The notes under the pieces were generated by a model. The model was not told the origin of the DNA, searched no databases, and saw only the letters and a list, made by a program, of their open reading frames with translations. From positions 1,267 to 33,817 of the forward strand of contig NZ_JADWYU010000195.1 in the NCBI RefSeq assembly GCF_016786325.1: a stretch of 32,551 bases of DNA, read 5' to 3'. Both the position numbers and the translations under genes were made by a program. The stretch is from Frankia nepalensis (GTDB taxonomy: Bacteria; Actinomycetota; Actinomycetes; Frankiales; Frankiaceae). Below, one piece after another: positions 31,002 to 32,551 of the stretch. Numbering within the stretch: the first letter of the stretch is position 1; the number at the start of each line of letters is the position of its first letter.

Positions 31002-32177
31002 ATGGCCAGCGATCTGACACCCACCAAGGCCGATCGCTTCAGCTTTGGCCTGTGGACCGTCGGCTGGCAGGGCAGGGACCCCTTCGGCGAGGTGACCCGG
31101 CCGGCGCTCGACCCAGTGGAGACCGTGCACCGGCTCGCCGAACTCGGTGCGTACGGCGTCACCTTCCACGACGACGACCTGATCCCGTTCGGGGCCGACA
31201 ACACGGAACGGGAGCGGTGCGTCAAGCGGTTCCGGGCCGCGCTGGACGACACCGGGCTGGTCGTCCCGATGGCGACCACCAACCTGTTCTTCCACCCGGT
31301 CTTCAAGGAGGGCGCCTTCACCGCCAACGACCGGAGCGTGCGACGGTTCGCGCTGCGCAAGACGATGCGCAACATCGACCTCGCGGCCGAACTCGGCGCC
31401 AGGACCTACGTGGCCTGGGGCGGGCGGGAGGGCGCGGAGAGCGACGCGGCCAAGGACCCGCGGGCGGCGCTCGACCGGCTCAAGGAGGCCGTCGACCTGC
31501 TCTGCCAGTACGTGCGGGAGCGCGGCTACGACCTCCGGTTCGCGCTGGAACCGAAGCCGAACGAGCCACGCGGCGACATCCTGCTGCCCACCATCGGCCA
31601 CGCGCTGGCCTTCATCAACCAGCTCGAGTATCCGGACATGGTCGGGCTGAACCCGGAGGTCGGCCACGAGACGATGGCCGGCCTGAACGTCGTCCACGGC
31701 TACGCCCAGGCGCTGTGGGCCGGCAAGCTGTTCCACATCGACCTCAATGGCCAGCACGGCCTCAAGTACGACCAGGACCTACGCTTCGGCGCCGCCGATG
31801 TGAAGAGCGCGTTCTTCCTCGTCGACCTGCTGGAAGGCGCCGGCTACGACGGACCCCGGCACTTCGACTTCAAGCCACCGCGGGCCGAGAACGTCGACGG
31901 CGCCTGGGTCTCGGCCGCCGCCTGCATGCGGACCTACCTGATCCTCCGGGAGAAGGCCAGGGCGTTCCGCCAGGACCCGCGGGTGATCGACGCGCTGGAG
32001 GCCGCCGGCGTCGGCGCCCTGTCCACCCCGACCCTCGCCCCCGGCGAGACCCTGGCCGACCTCGTCGCCGACCCCACCGCCTACGAGACCTTCGACGCCG
32101 ACGCCGCCGGCGCGCGGGCCGTCAACATCGAGCACCTCGACCAGCTCGCCCTGGAACATCTCCTCGGCGTCGCCTGA
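31002..32177 (+). CDS. xylA: Xylose isomerase
   Basis: The 391-residue enzyme interconverts D-xylose and D-xylulose (and glucose/fructose), the first step of the pathway, with two divalent metals in a TIM barrel. It is of the shorter actinobacterial class, as in Streptomyces and Actinoplanes. Metal- and substrate-binding residues are in place: His of TFHDDDL (about residue 54), [12 protein letters not shown] (about 180-192), PEVGHE (about 216-221), [15 protein letters not shown] (about 245-260) and HFDFKPPR (about 286-293). The start ATG is behind GAGGGG with 6-bp spacing. Sequence is uninterrupted and of normal length. It is the most certain call in the window. Confidence 0.97.
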   Translation: MASDLTPTKADRFSFGLWTVGWQGRDPFGEVTRPALDPVETVHRLAELGAYGVTFHDDDLIPFGADNTERERCVKRFRAALDDTGLVVPMATTNLFFHPVFKEGAFTANDRSVRRFALRKTMRNIDLAAELGARTYVAWGGREGAESDAAKDPRAALDRLKEAVDLLCQYVRERGYDLRFALEPKPNEPRGDILLPTIGHALAFINQLEYPDMVGLNPEVGHETMAGLNVVHGYAQALWAGKLFHIDLNGQHGLKYDQDLRFGAADVKSAFFLVDLLEGAGYDGPRHFDFKPPRAENVDGAWVSAAACMRTYLILREKARAFRQDPRVIDALEAAGVGALSTPTLAPGETLADLVADPTAYETFDADAAGARAVNIEHLDQLALEHLLGVA

Positions 32178-32551
32178 CCGTCCGGCGGGCCTTTTATGAT
32201 CTTGTTCTGGCCGCTGGACCGCCGATTCCGCACACTCCCGTCGATCAGGAGCCGCCGAAGGGCCGCTCGGTGACGCTGATCACCAGATCTGTGCGCTGTT
32301 CGGCGACCCCCGTCCGTATTGCCCCCGAACTTCGTGCCGAGTTGGCGATCTTCGTCGCCGATCGGGTCGGGGCCGACCAAAAGATCACTGATTGTGTACA
32401 TGGATCGGCGGTCCGGGACCGCGGAAAATGATCTATGGGAAGTGCCGTAGCGCCGTACCCGGCACCGTTCCCCCTGCCGCTCCCGACTGTCCGGCGAGCG
32501 GCACGCCCGAAGTGTACCCCGCACACCCCGCCCCGGGACCCCCGGGAGCCG
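32178..32551. other. Right-edge intergenic region, no gene seen
   Basis: No recognisable protein is encoded in this 374-bp stretch. A GC-rich segment followed by CTTTTATG (about 32185-32205) may help end the xylA transcript, although the hairpin is weak. The second copy of the 18-nt interspersed repeat lies at 32278-32295. Confidence 0.4.
32278..32295. repeat. 18-nt interspersed repeat, copy 2
   Basis: GATCACCAGATCTGTGCG is identical to 4930-4947. Here CCGCCGAAGGGC lies upstream and GGCGATCTTCG downstream, the reverse order of the first copy. This suggests a mosaic family of intergenic elements. Confidence 0.65.

Noticed and set aside
29543-32431. 962-codon open frame on the plus strand across xylB and xylA
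   Set aside because: It is antisense to xylB and out of frame with xylA. Its product is Arg/Gly/Pro-rich with no domain, the usual shadow frame of GC-rich genes.

Overview
The window is about 32.5 kb of very GC-rich DNA (roughly 70%, with strong third-position G/C bias, GTG starts and sparse intergenic AT). Gene content and repeats point to a filamentous actinobacterium, most likely a Frankia/Pseudofrankia-type genome. That assignment is inferred from style and family content, not proven.

Left part (0.4-11.3 kb), ordinary and loosely organised accessory genes: an amidase (-), a repeat-rich LEA/apolipoprotein-like protein, a membrane SpoIIE-type PP2C phosphatase, a secreted type-B carboxylesterase, a papain-fold cysteine peptidase candidate, a divergent HxlR regulator / quinone-oxidoreductase pair separated by five 17-bp tandem repeats, and a secreted seven-repeat FG-GAP beta-propeller. 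The intergenic DNA holds an 11-copy heptamer array and one copy of an 18-nt interspersed repeat.

Middle part (11.6-23.9 kb), an island. It opens with a frameshifted remnant of an SpdB/DUF2637-like transfer protein and a gene with sigma-region-2-like sequence, and ends near tRNA-Glu. Between them lies an unusual set of genes with RNA and immunity themes: a 38-aa Cys-rich ORF with a good ribosome site (not in standard length-filtered calls); a degenerate class III nucleotide-cyclase domain fused to two cold-shock-type OB folds; a short structured RNA (or attenuator) with its own sigma-70-like promoter and a terminator; a NYN/PIN-like RNase with a zinc-ribbon insert; and, converging with one base between the stop codons, a two-gene operon of a 1506-aa Sm-like/TPR/beta-sandwich/AAA protein and an AAA ATPase ending in a Swt1-like HEPN RNase domain with an intact R-x4-H motif. 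A TIR-WD40 protein is divergent from that operon. I read this as a candidate, undescribed RNA-centred conflict (anti-phage) system: sensing by OB/Sm folds, NTPase switches, and two different RNases plus a possible NADase as effectors. No experiment or search supports the function yet.

Right part (24.0-32.2 kb), a complete D-xylose utilisation cluster: xylF, a single-domain xylG-type ATPase and xylH (all -), a ROK repressor (+) divergent from xylF, xylB (-) and xylA (+) divergent from each other. GTTGT-containing operator candidates sit over the predicted start sites of both xylF and xylA, which fits coordinate repression by the ROK protein. A perfect 16-bp hairpin between xylF and xylG may set a high xylF:xylGH ratio. 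The last 370 bases hold no gene but carry a second copy of the 18-nt repeat.
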